Numbered from the stretch's first letter, positions 12,112-24,348 are shown. The stretch is DNA of 64,000 nt from Ligustrum vulgare (GCA_963555705.1 OY743190.1:36872929-36936928); one strand, 5' to 3'. Numbers and translations: made by a program. Notes: a model not told the origin generated them from the sequence alone.

Positions 12112-13139
12112 GAAGGTGGCAGTACCCGAAGACGGCCACAAAAAAGGCCACGCCAGACACATTCCGGGCCGGGCGAAACTTCAAGGAGGAACGCGGAAGC
12201 TCCACCTCGACGCGAGACCAGCCAAGGTGTTCGCCGCCCTCCTGCCCGGGAAGAGAATACCAGATCTCCTCCCCCTGAAGTTGCAGTAGAGGGTCCTACC
12301 CTGGCCGACCTGCAGTCTAAATTGGAGGAGAGTTACTACCCCGGTCTTCTAGAAAAATATTCTGATGAAGTCTCGCTGGAGAACGGGGTGGACCATTTTC
12401 TGAATGCGGCGCTTAAGGTAATTTCAAGACGACCTTCTACCTTTTGTGTTACATTTTGCCTTCAATCTTAAAATAATACAAGTATTTAACTTGTAAAGAT
12501 GCTTAGCATTGGCCGGGGTCTTCTAACCCAAGGGGTCCGGCGAGGAGAGGCTATAAGTCAGCTCGTCCATTCTGTTCAGTACGAGGCCACCCATGCTAAC
12601 TATGCTGAAGAAAAGTTAACCAAAATGGAAACTGACCTGGCCTTGATGACTCAAGACCGGGACCTCGCTCGCTCTGAAAATGCCAAACTTTCGGAAGATC
12701 TTCGCCGGGCCACGGAAGAGATAGAAGCGGCGAAGGTGGCGGCGGTCGAGGCTTACAAGAAATTTGAAGAATATGACCTTGCCGTGGGTAATTATGCCCT
12801 GGAGTCATATTCCCAAGGCATGAGGCAAGCCCGGGCTTGGATCAAGATACATGCGCCCACCTGGATACCAGCCCGCTCTCTCAATTTCCAGTCCTTTCAT
12901 GGAAGATGTAGTGGAGGTCGAATCTGACGAAGAAGAAGCCCAGGCCAGTGACCCCGAGCAACAGTAGGAAATTCTCTTGTATAATTCACTTGTATTGCCT
13001 GAGGTATACCTCGTGGCCTTTTTTGTAACAAGATTTTTTGTTAATGAAATTTTTTTTCTTTTGTCAAAGCTCGTGTTTATTGATTCGTACCTATTTTATG
13101 GATCGATGATTAATAGTTCGAGCTTATAACTTGCTAATT

Positions 13140-13845
13140 TTCAGAAAGATATTCTATAAGGTCAGGTAATACCGACCTCTTTGAGCAATTCCTGGGGTTC
13201 GAGCTTTTGCAAGATTCCCAGAATCATCTTGTTTTGATTCCATATGGTCGGGTCGTGACCGACCTCACATATAGAAACTAAGTGGAAGATAAATGACCAA
13301 CAAGATAGCATATACTTGCATTTTTCAGAAAAGATATTCTTATGGTCAGGTAATACCGACCTCTATTTTAAGAAACAATTATTTTGAATTCCTGGTTGGG
13401 AAGTAATTTGAAATGTCTTGTCATGAGACCTTGTAAATTATTTGGGGAAGAATAATTTGTAAAGTCTTACCATGAGGCATTGTAAATTACTTGATGGGAA
13501 ATAATTTGTAACGTCTTGCCACGAGACCTTGTAAATTATTTGTAGAAGAATAATTTGTAAAGCCTTACCATGAAACATTGTAAATTATTTGACGGAAAAT
13601 AATTTGTAACATCTTGCCATGAGACCTTGTAAATTATTCGTAGAAGAATAATTTGTAAAGCCTTACCATGAGACATTGTAAATTATTTGATGGAAAATAA
13701 TTTGTAACGTCTTACCATGAGACCCTGTAAATTATTCGTAGAAGAATAATTTGTAAAGCCTTACCATGAGACATTGTAAATTATTTGATGAGAAATAATT
13801 TGTGAAGTCATGTGGATGACCTTGTAAATTACTTCGACATCTGAT
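13140..13845. repeat. Tandem repeats in the Tat 3' spacer
   Basis: Two layers. At about 13142-13370 a unit with GGTCAGGTAATACCGACCTC occurs twice, about 180 bp apart. At about 13398-13840 units of about 50 bp alternate between two variants (TAACGTCTTGCCACGAGACC and TAAAGCCTTACCATGAGACA), giving a higher-order period near 100 bp with at least four dimers. Satellite-like arrays in this position are known for Tat/Ogre elements. Confidence 0.85.
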
Positions 13846-14117
13846 CTTTGTAGTGCTCATTCTTTGGAAGAAATACTTTTATTGAAGGGGACTGAATGAT
13901 GGGCCTCGTTAAAACCTTACCCAGAAAAACCCATTGGAAAAAAATCTGGATAAGGAAAAAGAGTACCCGTCCCTGACACTGAAAGACAGAACAATGGGCA
14001 CGCAGGCCCGACCATAATATTCACTAATGGACGTGCAAGTACGAAAGCAAAAATAAAAATGGGCGCGCAGGCCCGACCTTACTAAGACTAAATGACTTGA
14101 TATCAACAGAGATATGA
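13846..14117. other. Spacer after integrase
   Basis: Non-coding spacer between the end of the integrase frame and the tandem repeats. It has repeated GGGCGCGCAGGCCCGACC-like words near 13985-14075. No gene is seen. Confidence 0.5.
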
Positions 14118-17100
14118 TTACTTGTAGTATGGCTTCAAGTTCTCCACATTCCATGGCTGAGGAAGAGGTTTTGAATCCATTGTGCGGAGGCTGTATGAGC
14201 CCTTGCCCACCTTTCGGATGACTTCATAAGGTCCTTCCCAAATAGGCCCAAGTTTCCCTGGTTGATGACCGGCAGCCTCACTACGGCGAAGGACAAGATC
14301 TCCCATTCTGAATTCCCTCTTCTTTACTCGGATATTGAACTTCTTAGACATGGCCTATTGGTAGGCTGCTATTCTTAATGATGCATTCTCCCTGACTTCT
14401 TCTAGAAGATCCAGACTTTCTCTCTGTCCTTCGATGTGGTCGGGCGACCCTGCGATCATAGCACGGAAGCTTGGAATTGTCACTTCTACGGGGATAACGG
14501 CTTCCATCCCGAAGGCAAGCATGAACGGGGTTTCCCCCGTCGCCGTTTTGAACGTGGTTCGGTTGGTCCAAAGTACTTCGAGGAGGAGATCGGGCCAATC
14601 TCCCTTGGTACTGCCAAGGCGAGTCTTCAAGTCTTGTAAGATGAGCCTGTTTGTAACCTCAACTAACCCATTACTCCGCGGGTGTGAAACGGAGGTCAAC
14701 CTGTATTTTATTCCCAGGTTCTTGCAGAATTGCTTGAAGGCTTGGCACTCAAATTGACGCCCGTTATCTGTTATTAATGTCTTAGGAAGACCAAAACGGA
14801 AAACTATCGATTTCCACACAAATGCTTCCAACTTTTGTTCTGTGATCACGGCTAGCGGTTCGGCTTCCACCCACTTAGTGAAGTATTCCACAGCAACTGC
14901 CAAGAACTTGACCTGACCCCGGGCTATGGGGAAAGGTCCAAGTATGTCGATTCCCCATTGACCGAAAGGATATGGACACAAAATGGAGGATAGTTCTTCC
15001 GCGGGTTGATGTAATCGGGCTGCGAATCTTTGGCACTTGTCACAGGATTTCACATAATTAAGTGTATCTTTCTTCATATTTGGCCAATAGTACCCGTATC
15101 TTATCAATTTCAATACTAGAGCTCTTGCTCCCTGGTGTCCTCCACAAATTCCTTCATGAACCTCAGTCATAGCAAGGGCTGCTTCTTTTGGAGTTAGGCA
15201 TCGCAGATAAGGAAGTGTGAAGCTTCGGGGGAACAAGGTATTTTGTAGCAAGGTGTATCTTGGGGCTCTTGCTTTGATTCTTTTGGCCTCTACTCTGTCA
15301 TCTGGAAACTTTCCTGATGTTAGATATTCAATTATTGGATCCATCCAACTGGGCTCTTGATCTGAAATATCCATGACCTCGGGTTGTTGTATGATACTGG
15401 CTCATGAAGAGTTCGTACGAACACGGTCCTTTCCAAGTGGTCTAGATTGGAAGAAGTAAGTCTTGACAAAGCATCTGCTTTGTGATTGGCGGACCTCGGA
15501 ATTTTGTCTATGCAGCAAGACTTGAAATTTATTTGCAAGTCTAAGACCATCATCCTGTAAGATGACATTTTCTCATCTTTTGCTTCAAAAGTGCCGTTTA
15601 CCTGTTCTACCACCAATTGTGAATCACTCTGGACCTTGACATGCTTGACCCCTAGATGTTGAGCTGCTTGAAGTCCAGCAATTACGGCTTCATACTTTGC
15701 ATCATTATTGGTTGCTAGGAAGTCAAACTGTATTGCACATTGAATTTCCATTGTGCCATCATCTTTCTTTAATATGATTCCGGACCCCGAGCCCGCAGCA
15801 TTCGATGCTCCATCCACTTGCAAGGTCCATGTGGCCTCTTCCCGGTCATGACCTGTTGGCCCCCGAGGTCTTGGTGTGAGTTCGGCGACGAAGTCGGCCA
15901 AGACCTGTGCTTTGATAGAAGGTCGAGGTTTGAATTCGATGTCATACTCTCCGAGCTCGATTGACCACTTGATTAGACGATCAGATACATCTGGTTTCTG
16001 TAAGATTTGCTTCAAGGGCTGATTTGTGAGGACAGTTATGACATGGGCTTGAAAGTATGGTCTTAACTTTCTCCCTCCTGTAACCAGGGCAAGTGCGAGC
16101 TGCTCTGCCAACGTATATCGGGTTTCTACTTCCAACATCATCTTACTGACGTAATATATAGGTTTTTGAGTCTTCTCTTCCTCTTTAACCAAAACGGCGC
16201 TCACAGCATGATCAGACACCCATAGATACAAGAACAGATTGTCCCATGGATTCGACTTTACCAGTATCGGAGGTGTACCCAAGTATTCTTTCAACTTCCT
16301 GAAGGAGACCTCGCATTCCTCGTCCCATCCGAAGTCTTTGTTTCCTCGAAGAGTTTTGAAGAAGGGAAAACATTTGTCCGCTGCCCTTGACATAAATCTA
16401 CCTAATGCTACTACTCTTCCTGTTAACTTCTACACTTCCCTGATGTTTCGGGGAGGTTCCATTGATGCTAGGGCTGAAATTTTATCTGGGTTAGCTTCGA
16501 TACCTCTCTGAGTGATCATGAATCCCAAGAACTTTCCCGAGCCCACTCCGAAGGCTCACTTTGCAGGATTCAGTTTCATCCGATGTTTTCTAAGTGTACT
16601 GAATATGTCCTCAAGGTCAACAATGTTGTCTTTCTTTCTTGAGCTTTTTACTACCATGTCGTCAATGTAGACTTCAATGTTAAGCCCGATGTGTCTGGAG
16701 AAGACCATGTTAACCAACCTTTGATAAGTAGCTCCAGCATTCTTCAATCCAAACGGCATGACCTTGTAGCAGTATATTCCTTCATCTGCCATGAAGGAAG
16801 TTTTTTCCTGATCTTCCTGTGCCATCCGAATCTGATGATATCCCGAGAAGGCGTCTAGGAAACTGTAAAGTTCGGATCCTGGGAAGAGGATAACTGTCTT
16901 TGGACATGCTTTATTCAAATCTGTGAAGTCTATACAAACTCGCCACTTGCCATTTGGCTTCTTTACCAAGACCACATTGGCTAGCCACTCTGGATACTTC
17001 ACCTCTTTGATGAATCCTGCTTTCAAGAGTTTATCTACTTCCTCTTTTATTATCTGCCTCCTTTCTGTGGCAAACTGTCTTCTTCGCTGTTTTACGGGCT

Positions 17101-18193
17101 TCTTGTCGGGCATGATGTTGAGCTTGTGTTCGATGAGCTCGGGGTTTATCCCGGGCATATCTTCAGCACTCCATGCAAATACATCGATATTCTTTTTTAA
17201 ACACTGTGACAACTCTTCCTTCATTAGTTTGGGGAGCTCTTTCCAAATTGTGAAGCTCTTCCCCTCTGAGGCATGAACCTCTTCCAACTCCTCTACTGGC
17301 GACATTCTTTCTTCGAGAGGAAGTTCTATTGACATCAGATCTGTCTTATTCTTTCCAATGCAGTTGATATAGCAACTTCTGGCTACCGATTGATTTCCCT
17401 GAATAGTTGCTATTCCTGTGGAAGTTGGGAACTTGATTGCCAGGTGATAAGTTGATACTATAGCTCTGAGGCTATTCAGGAACGGCCTTCCCAAGATAGC
17501 ATTGTAGGCTATAGGAATTTTGACGACTTGGAATGGAGTCATCTTCGTTACACATTTCTCTTCTGATCCTAGTGAAGTGGGAAGGTCAATTAGGCCTTCG
17601 GGTTTCACGGTTCCTCCACCAAACCCAGTTAGGGGAGTAATGACCCGTCGAAGCCGATCTTTGGGAAGTTGCATCTGATTGAAAGCTTCTAAGGAAAGAA
17701 CGTTGGCTGCACTTCCATTGTCTACTAGCACCCTCCTGACATCAAAATTGGCGATTGTTGCACTGATAACAACAACACCGTCATGAGGGTACGAAATTCC
17801 TTCCATGTCAGCATTGCTGAAGCTGATGCTGTTTGAGACCTTATTGTCATGACATCCCGACCTTTCTTCCCGATCACTCAGTACCTGGGCATGGTTCTTC
17901 CGTGCATTATTCGAATCACCTCCAGATGCTATTCCTTCGACGATAAAATTTATGGTGCCAGCGAATCTGGTATTCTCATCCCCTTTTCCATGCTCTTTAT
18001 CGTCTTTCTTTATGTAGTGCCCCATGAAGCCCCTTTTTATGAGGGCTTCTATCTCCTGTTTTAATGTTCTGCACTCATCCATGGTATGGCCAGGGCTCTT
18101 GTGAAAGTCACAATACTTATGTCGATTCTTTTCGTCGATTTTCCCCTTGATAGGCTTTGGCCATCGCAAATCTTCACGTCCTTTTATTTCCAT
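14118..18193 (-). pseudogene. Tat protease-RT-RNase H-aRNase H-integrase, disabled
   Basis: Minus strand, in order: a CCHC-like knuckle (CDFHKSPGHTMDEC), an aspartic protease (VLVDNGSAANVLS, with Asn where many families have Thr), RT with WRVCIDFTDLNKACPK and the active site YIDDMVVKS, a first RNase H (DHAVSAVLVKEEEKTQKPIYY), then a second RNase H (WTLQVDGASNAAGSGSGIIL to SANHKADALSRL), then integrase with an HHCC region, a DDE core with ITDNGRQF, and a C-terminal GPYEVIRKV block. The frame is broken by TGA at 16556-16558, TAG at 16430-16432, a frameshift near 15332-15375, and TAG at 14355-14357. All three pieces of RT/RNase H (18193 to 15332) share one frame. The product would process and reverse-transcribe the element RNA; this copy cannot do so by itself. 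Confidence 0.92.
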
Positions 18194-18199
18194 GAGAAT

Positions 18200-18950
18200 G
18201 TGGGATCGAGGTGTGTTTAGCGGAGTTAAACTCTGATGCCCGTGGCTATTCCCCTTCGAGTTAGTTCGGGAAGAATTCTTCTCATCTTCTTGTCTTGACC
18301 TTTTATTCCCCTGCCTTGTTCATTGTGAAGATTGTGCTACTGTCCCATGCCCTTGATCCTGTGCCTGAACTGACAAAAGTGTTTCCTCCATGTTTATGTA
18401 CTTCTCGGCTCTTCTGAGAAGCTCCGTTACATTTGAAAACGGATTCTTGGACAGGGACATTCTGAATTCCGGGCCTCGAATAGCCAGGGTTAGGGCTGAA
18501 ATGGCCGATGATATATGGAGATCTGGAATCTGAAGTCTTTCAGCGTTGAACCAGTCATGAACTCTCGCAGTGTCTCATTCTGAGCTTGCTTTAACTGCAT
18601 GAGGGATGCGGCGGTCTTCTTGATTCTTTTGCTACTTGCAAAGAAAGCAGTGAACTTCTCAGTAAGATCTGCGAAGGAAGAGATTGACCCTGGAGGTATC
18701 GTGGAAAACCAGTCTCGAGCTGAATTTGTCAAGGTTTGCGGGAAGGCCTTGCACAGAATCTGATCGGGAGCATTCTGCATGTCCATGACATCAGTGTAGG
18801 TATTCAAGTGGTTGTTTAGATCTGTTGTTCCATCGTATTCCTTTATCCGAGGATATTTAAATCGGTCTGGAAAGGGAAAGGATGTTATTTCAGGAGTAAA
18901 GGGGGTTCTTCTCACGAATGACGTCCGACCCTGAGTGTTCTGTCGTATTC
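18200..18950 (-). pseudogene. Tat gag (capsid) remnant
   Basis: The clearest open part is 18490-18915. It starts near RRTPFTPEI and contains FKYPRIKEYDGTTDLNNHL, ARDWFSTIPPGSISSF and FFASSKRIKKTAASLMQLKQ, standard for the plant retrotransposon gag domain. The frame differs from that of pol (18193), so at least one frameshift lies between 18200 and 18490; the downstream gag part is decayed. A second open piece upstream (18963-19148) is probably the N-terminal leader. The homologous block in the plus-strand remnant at 20611 confirms the alignment. Confidence 0.8.
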
Positions 18951-19300
18951 CATCAGCAATTCCTAAATGATTCTTGAGAGCTCTTGCTGTGTCAAGTTGG
19001 CAGACCCTTCTGTCATGGGATGGGCAGCCCTAATCCCCGGGGAGTTGTCAGCCATAAGATTAGCTGGCTGTAGATCTTCCCTGAGAATTGTACCTGGAGT
19101 GTTTGGGTCAGGTTGCTTCGTTGAAATCTTCCCGACTAACAGGTTCATTGTCTGGAGTAGCCTCTGGGGTTTTGTTCTTCCCCAACATCTTCAAGAGGAG
19201 GAGGATTATCATCTTCAGCCAAAGTGTTTGCCGGAAGGGATTGACCAGTGGATGCGGAGGGACGGGCTTAACGTCTATTAACCATGGCTGATTGTATCTC

Positions 19301-19318
19301 TTCCCACAGACGGCGCCA
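19301..19318 (-). promoter_or_regulatory. Primer binding site of the Tat element
   Basis: On the minus strand, two bases after the 5' LTR, the sequence reads TGGCGCCGTCTGTGGGAA. The TGGCGCCGT start is the usual tRNA-complementary site of Tat-lineage elements. I do not assign the tRNA. Confidence 0.8.
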
Positions 19319-19320
19319 AT

Positions 19321-20004
19321 TGATGTTGTCAAAAATCCTAACCTTGACGTGGCAGGATTTGATGGTAGTTGATTGCTGTAAAAGATCAATGAACTCGCCT
19401 TGGATGACCTGCAAAAAAGGGGAGGAGGAATCTCCCCGTCGCCCCTCCGGTGTGAGAATTAGTTTTCTGGAAAAAGGTAGAGAGAGAATATATAACTAGA
19501 ATATATGCAAAGAATTGTGAATGAATATATGTGATCAAAGGAGCTGTATTTATAGGGCTGAAAAAGCCCATAACTTCCTTTATTTAAGGAAGGAGTCCTT
19601 TTTGCTATAAACTTACTTTTTAGGAGGAGTTCTAATCTTATAAGAATTGTACTTCCTCTTTTTTAGGATGATTCCTTATAGGTTATGTTTTATTCCGAGG
19701 GCCCAAGAGGTGGCCCATTGATAAAGCCCACAAACGGTGAACACCTGGAATCCCGAAGTGGTTGGGCTAGACCGGGCATGCTTCCCACTATGGATGCAGG
19801 ACTTGATTAGGTCGGGCATTTCTGTGCTGGGCTGGTCATAAGGTCGAGCATACATCCCGGCTTGAGAAAACCTATAGAAGATAAGCTAGCTGGCCGAGAT
19901 TGACAAAGCCCAGGATATAAGGCCGACCTAGGGATCGAGATGAGCCGACCTGGTGCGCTCCTTTCATAGGTCCATTCTGACAATCCCGGAAAATAGCCCT
20001 ATCA
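19321..20004 (-). repeat. 5' LTR of the Tat element
   Basis: 684 bp, the same length as the left LTR. A TATA box on the minus strand is at 19547-19554. The right end is bordered by the TSD AAAGG, and the left end by the primer site. Confidence 0.93.
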
Positions 20005-20337
20005 AAAGGGAAATCCAATCCCTACAAGGACTTTCTTCTACAAGGTAAATCCATTCAAAAAAGACTCCTGCTCCTAATAGGAGAAGGTAACGAGCTTTAA
20101 CCCCTATAAATAGAGCTCATTTGATCAAATACAATTAATTCATCATCAACATAATTAACAGCTTTATATTTCTCTCTCTACTTTCTCTCTTCAGAAAACT
20201 AATTCTTACACCGGAGGGGCAACGGGGAAAATCCTTCTCGCCTTTGTTGCAGGTTAAAGGTGAATCAATCCATCTTTTCCAGTGATCAAGCAACTTCAGA
20301 TCTTGCCACATCAGGGTTAGGAAATTTTGCAGCATCA

Positions 20338-20610
20338 ATATCTTTTCTTCTACCACGCTATTTAAAAAACTCTCATAAGCTTCCACATGGTGCAATAGAA
20401 ATAGTCAACAGAATATATGTCCATGTTCTAAAAGTTATACCACCATCATTTGATGTTGCTTCGAAGAATTTCTCTGACTGAAAGAAGGTCCTATTAACTC
20501 TTGGAATTTCCTGCTAGTAAATTGAAAGCAATAAATGTGCCAAATTTTAAATATGTGATACTAAATCTGGATAAGTATAGTGAGAAACTAAATTAAAGTG
20601 TTCCAAAAAA
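20338..20610. other. Flanking DNA continuing from 6074
   Basis: Begins with the second half of the tandem duplication seen at 5834-6074. No gene is seen. It ends where a plus-strand Tat gag fragment starts abruptly. Confidence 0.55.
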
Positions 20611-23375
20611 ATTACCGATAAATTCATAGCATTTTTCGCAAGTAGCAAAAGGATAAAGAAGGGTGCTGCTTCCCTTATGCAATCGAGACAAGGATTGTGT
20701 GAGACACTACGAGAGTTCATGACCCACTTTGTCACGACCCCAAAATTCTGTCTATTTTTTTCCCGGATACCAATAGCATCAAATAGCTATCTACACAACT
20801 TCAGATTGTTATTAGTATCATACATGTTCTTGATCTAGGTTTACAACTGTCCAGTAATTACTGATATCAATTGTCTAACCCAATTCTTACAACTTTTCTT
20901 TGTTACTAGTATCATATCAACAGAATTCAATTTCTTCTTCCTATTATTCAAAGATCTTTAATTCATATTTTCTTTACCAAACCATTCCATTACTTAAGGA
21001 AACTCATAAAAACATAACATAAACATTATAATATTAACTTGGAGCCTTACAAAACATTTGCGATTTCCTTTACTTAGCACATTATATACCCTATTACACT
21101 TTCATCTAATCACCCTAATAACAAAAGACTAGGATGATTTACAAGGGTAGCCATATACAAAAGAGTTAGATATCTTATGCAAATTAAATACCTCTTTTAG
21201 AGGGAAATTCTACCATACAAGAGTTTAGTCACTTCTACTTCTCATAGAATGAAGAAGAAAGTTCCCTTCGGCTCCAAAGTTACCGCATCGTAAATATTCA
21301 TCACTTTGTAAATTTTTTCTTAAATATATAACCCCGGGTAAAGAAGGAAGTGGCTCCATACTTCTATTTTTGTAATAATATGATACTCTGTACCATCCCT
21401 TGATGTTCTCCACCAAGTTCTTATCACTTCATGCGTCTCACAGTCCATTTCCTATATTAGTCATAAAAAGACTTGTAAGCGGTGAAGCTTAGTGAGTAAA
21501 GTATGATTAAATATGCATACTTCATGGAGTTATTTAATTTTACCTCTAAATTTTGACTCTTATCGTGCTTGCGTAAGTAAGTTTGATAACAATACTCTGA
21601 TATGAAAGTAACATAAGAAGCATTAGGAATTCTTTCTCAATCAAAATTTTTCTTTAAACCTTACTGTTTAACTTTGGCTTTTTATCATCTCATATAAGAA
21701 TGAAATAATGCTTATAAATATCATCTCCAATTCAAATTGAACAAATATGAAAATGATGTATGAAATGCCATGCATGATGGTATTCATTCTCTTCTTTCTT
21801 TTCTTCTATCTTCTTTCTTGGAAAATGATGCATGTACAATTTATATACTCTTCTTTTTCTCATTCTTTCTTTAGTGTCTTTGGACCTTCCCTATTAGGGT
21901 CGTATACCGCACGCAAAAGTGTTTATCTGAAGCACAAGGTCACAAGAGTGTTCTTTTATACTCACGAGTTTGCTAACTCGATTCTTCTTCTTTCTTTTCT
22001 AGAGCACTTTGCTCACGAGCATACTAGCTCGAATGGATCTTTCTTCTAAGGGAAACTAATAGCCCGTGACTTCAAATGGGGACTTTATTCCTAGGTGTAC
22101 AACCTAAATAGGGATTCTTTAAAGTTTCATAATTCCTTCTTTAATTATGCTCTCTTCCATATATATGCTGATCATGCATGGATGTATCGTTATGATGCAA
22201 TTGTCAAATATCAAATAATATTTTATCATTACTTGAAAAATCAAGTGTTTCCAAAATACATCCACATATGAAGTTTAACTTACTAAAAGTATAATGGGAG
22301 ATTACTCAAATCATCACAACAGTGGCACTTAAAATATGACAGAATAAAATTGTAAGTTATGCAGAGGATTCAATCCATGTTTCTTTCCTTTTTACATGCT
22401 TTGGAATTTAATAATAAACTTTAACTAAATTAAACAATAAGTTTAATCCATCATATTCAACATTATTTAATGTAAAGGTATCATTTTTTAGGTACATGCA
22501 AGTGATTCTTATTAAACCAAACTTACTAGTAGATTTGTTTATCCATTATTGGCAATAAAACATGACTTAAGAGGGTAAACGAGTTTCACATATAGGATAA
22601 GACTTTAGTGGTTATTAAATTTTTGTTCCCCTTCCATTTTATTACAACCAGAGAATTTCAGATTCATATTTAACATAATTTCAAGTTCCTTTCAACACAT
22701 GCATGACACAAATCAAGTCAATCATGATATAGATTATATTTTAGAAATCAAGTCTAACACCCCAAGTTCAAAATCTTAAACCTAGACATGTTAACTTTTC
22801 TTTACTTAAATGCAGAAACAAATCATTTAAAACCTTAAAATTTTGCATTTTAAAATTTTACAGAAATTTCGGCAGAGTCTCCTCTATGAATTGGATTTAA
22901 CCAACCTATAGAGAGACATCATAACCATTTTACATATACAAATCTCAACTCATTCAATATTCAGACATCACCAAACCATTTCAATAAATCCCATACTCCT
23001 CAACATAATAATCTCAAATCAATAAACTTTAACAAATGAAATAAGAGGTAATTTAACCTCTAATACGATACCAATACTTATTCAACTCTAACTCCCACCA
23101 AAACAATTATCAGAATAAATGACTTAAGAAATAATTAATGGGAAACTTAAATAAATTCTAATTTAACTTTATTTTCAAAAATTGAAAGCGGATATAGCCT
23201 GAGTCTACCACCGAACGCTCCTCTCGTCTCATCTAGCTTTCATCACCTGAAATATTGGAGAGAGATTGGGGTGAGCTAAAGCTCAGTAAGTAAACTTTAA
23301 GCACGTAATGCATGCTCATAACATGGAATGCTTTAAACAATTTGAGATATGTATCCCCATTTACTTCATTTCCAT

Positions 23376-23760
23376 CATGAGCTCACTTGGTGTAATCTCT
23401 AGCCAATCAGAATGCAGTGGGCACTTTGCCTTATATGGAACCAGGTCATCACTTTTCCCACCGCAAGGCGGTTTAGCAATCACCACCGCAAATATTTCAA
23501 AACTTACAATTCATTTCTGTCGTGAGCTCACTTGGTGTATCCTCTAGCCAATCATAATGCAGTGGGCACTTTTCCTTATATGGAACCAGGCCATCACTTT
23601 CCCCACCGCAAGGCGGTTTAACATTTGCCACCGTAAGGCGGTTCAGCAATCACTACCACAAAGTGGTTTAATATTTGCCACCGCAAAGCGATTTGGCAAT
23701 CACCACTACAAAACAGTTTAATATTCACCACCGTAAAGCGGTTTAATTTAGGTACGCCTG
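23376..23760. repeat. ACCGC-AAG-GCGGT repeats and a 145-bp duplication
   Basis: A block starting CGTGAGCTCACTTGGTGTA is repeated (about 23376 and 23521) with a shared ATGCAGTGGGCACTTT. After it come about six units of about 27-30 bp, each with a small palindrome of the form ACCGCAAAGCGGT. The same motif ends the window at 63985-64000 in the related LTR. Confidence 0.85.
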
Positions 23761-24348
23761 TCCCCCATGCCCCATTTCCCACTCACACTTTTCATGGCAT
23801 AGAAGTACACCATTTCTTTATTAAAACTTAGGATACATACATTTTGAGAAAACTTGAACTTTCCACATTTTTTTTTCATTTAAAAAAAATCATTTGACTC
23901 CCCAAATTCAATGACAATGCATTCTTGATGATGCAATGACATAAAATATATAAATGGTTGAACAGTTTCTTAAATGAACAACGTGTACTTAGATAAAGTA
24001 ACGAAAGCATCGAAATCAGGTAATTTACATAACTCACTTAAGCACATTAATTTCGCATTAACTTTCAACTTAAATGAAAATAGGGGAAGTTTACTTACCT
24101 GAAATTCTTAATAGTTGCTTTATTTAAATAGCAGGTGGATGCCTTGGTTTCCCACAAAGTCAATGTACCAATTCTCCTAATCATTTCCATTCATCAAAAT
24201 AAATATAACTTTAACTCAAAGCAAACACATTTACAAATTTTAATAACTCTAAACCGGCCTCAAATTGAATGCAATTAAATCTCCAATTGAATCTAAAATC
24301 AATCAAAACAACCTAAATCGATAAATTCCAAAATCTGAAATTTCAAAT

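Larger units (their letters stand above)
7589..12927 (+). pseudogene. Antisense gene of the Tat element: 'putative gypsy type transposon' domain plus coiled coil
   Basis: Runs opposite to gag-pol in the 3' part of the Tat element. My model is exon 1 at 7589-8438; a GT-AG intron at 8439-8535; exon 2 at 8536-8614 continuing at 12117-12417 once the solo LTR and one TSD copy are removed; an intron at 12418-12498; exon 3 from 12499. Every junction keeps the frame. Exon 1 has an acidic N-terminus, then a domain with LRFPLHHFFVDFL and PGQLAPNGWRILVYFFILCR, which matches the plant family called Transposase_28/putative gypsy type transposon. Exon 2 is basic and Pro/Arg-rich. Exon 3 is a heptad-like coiled coil, about residues 440-510. 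The end is frameshifted: the acidic tail after an ATG at 12899 is in another frame. Function unknown; such genes are known extra reading frames of Tat elements. Confidence 0.8.
6535..20004 (-). mobile_element. Complete Ty3/gypsy Tat-lineage retrotransposon (13.47 kb)
   Basis: Both LTRs are 684 bp, start TGATCGGGCT/TGATAGGGCT and end ACATCA/GCATCA on the minus strand, and differ at about 20 positions by eye (about 97% identity). The TSD AAAGG is exact at 6530-6534 and 20005-20009. In minus-strand order: 5' LTR, primer site, gag, protease, RT, RNase H, second RNase H, integrase, a repeat-rich 3' spacer, an antisense multi-exon gene, polypurine tract, 3' LTR. The long 3' region with an antisense gene and the dual RNase H are hallmarks of the Tat/Ogre lineage. 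The coding region is disabled by stops and frameshifts. About 3.5 kb of the length is a later solo LTR (8615-12111). Confidence 0.93.
6075..20337 (+). mobile_element. Tat-type solo LTR, interrupted by a full Tat element
   Basis: The LTR starts TGATCGGTCT at 6075 and ends GCAGCATCA at 20337. Its flanks are ATATC at 6070-6074 and 20338-20342, a perfect 5-bp TSD. The LTR's own sequence is 6075-6534 plus 20010-20337, about 788 bp; the middle is a later 13.47-kb insertion. The right half is clearly related to the LTR of that insertion (shared block around ACACCGGAGGGGCAACGGGG) but lies in the opposite orientation. A TATA box, TATAAATAG, is at 20105-20113. The left half carries an 18-bp minisatellite. 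No coding region of its own is present, so it is a solo LTR left by recombination. Confidence 0.88.
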
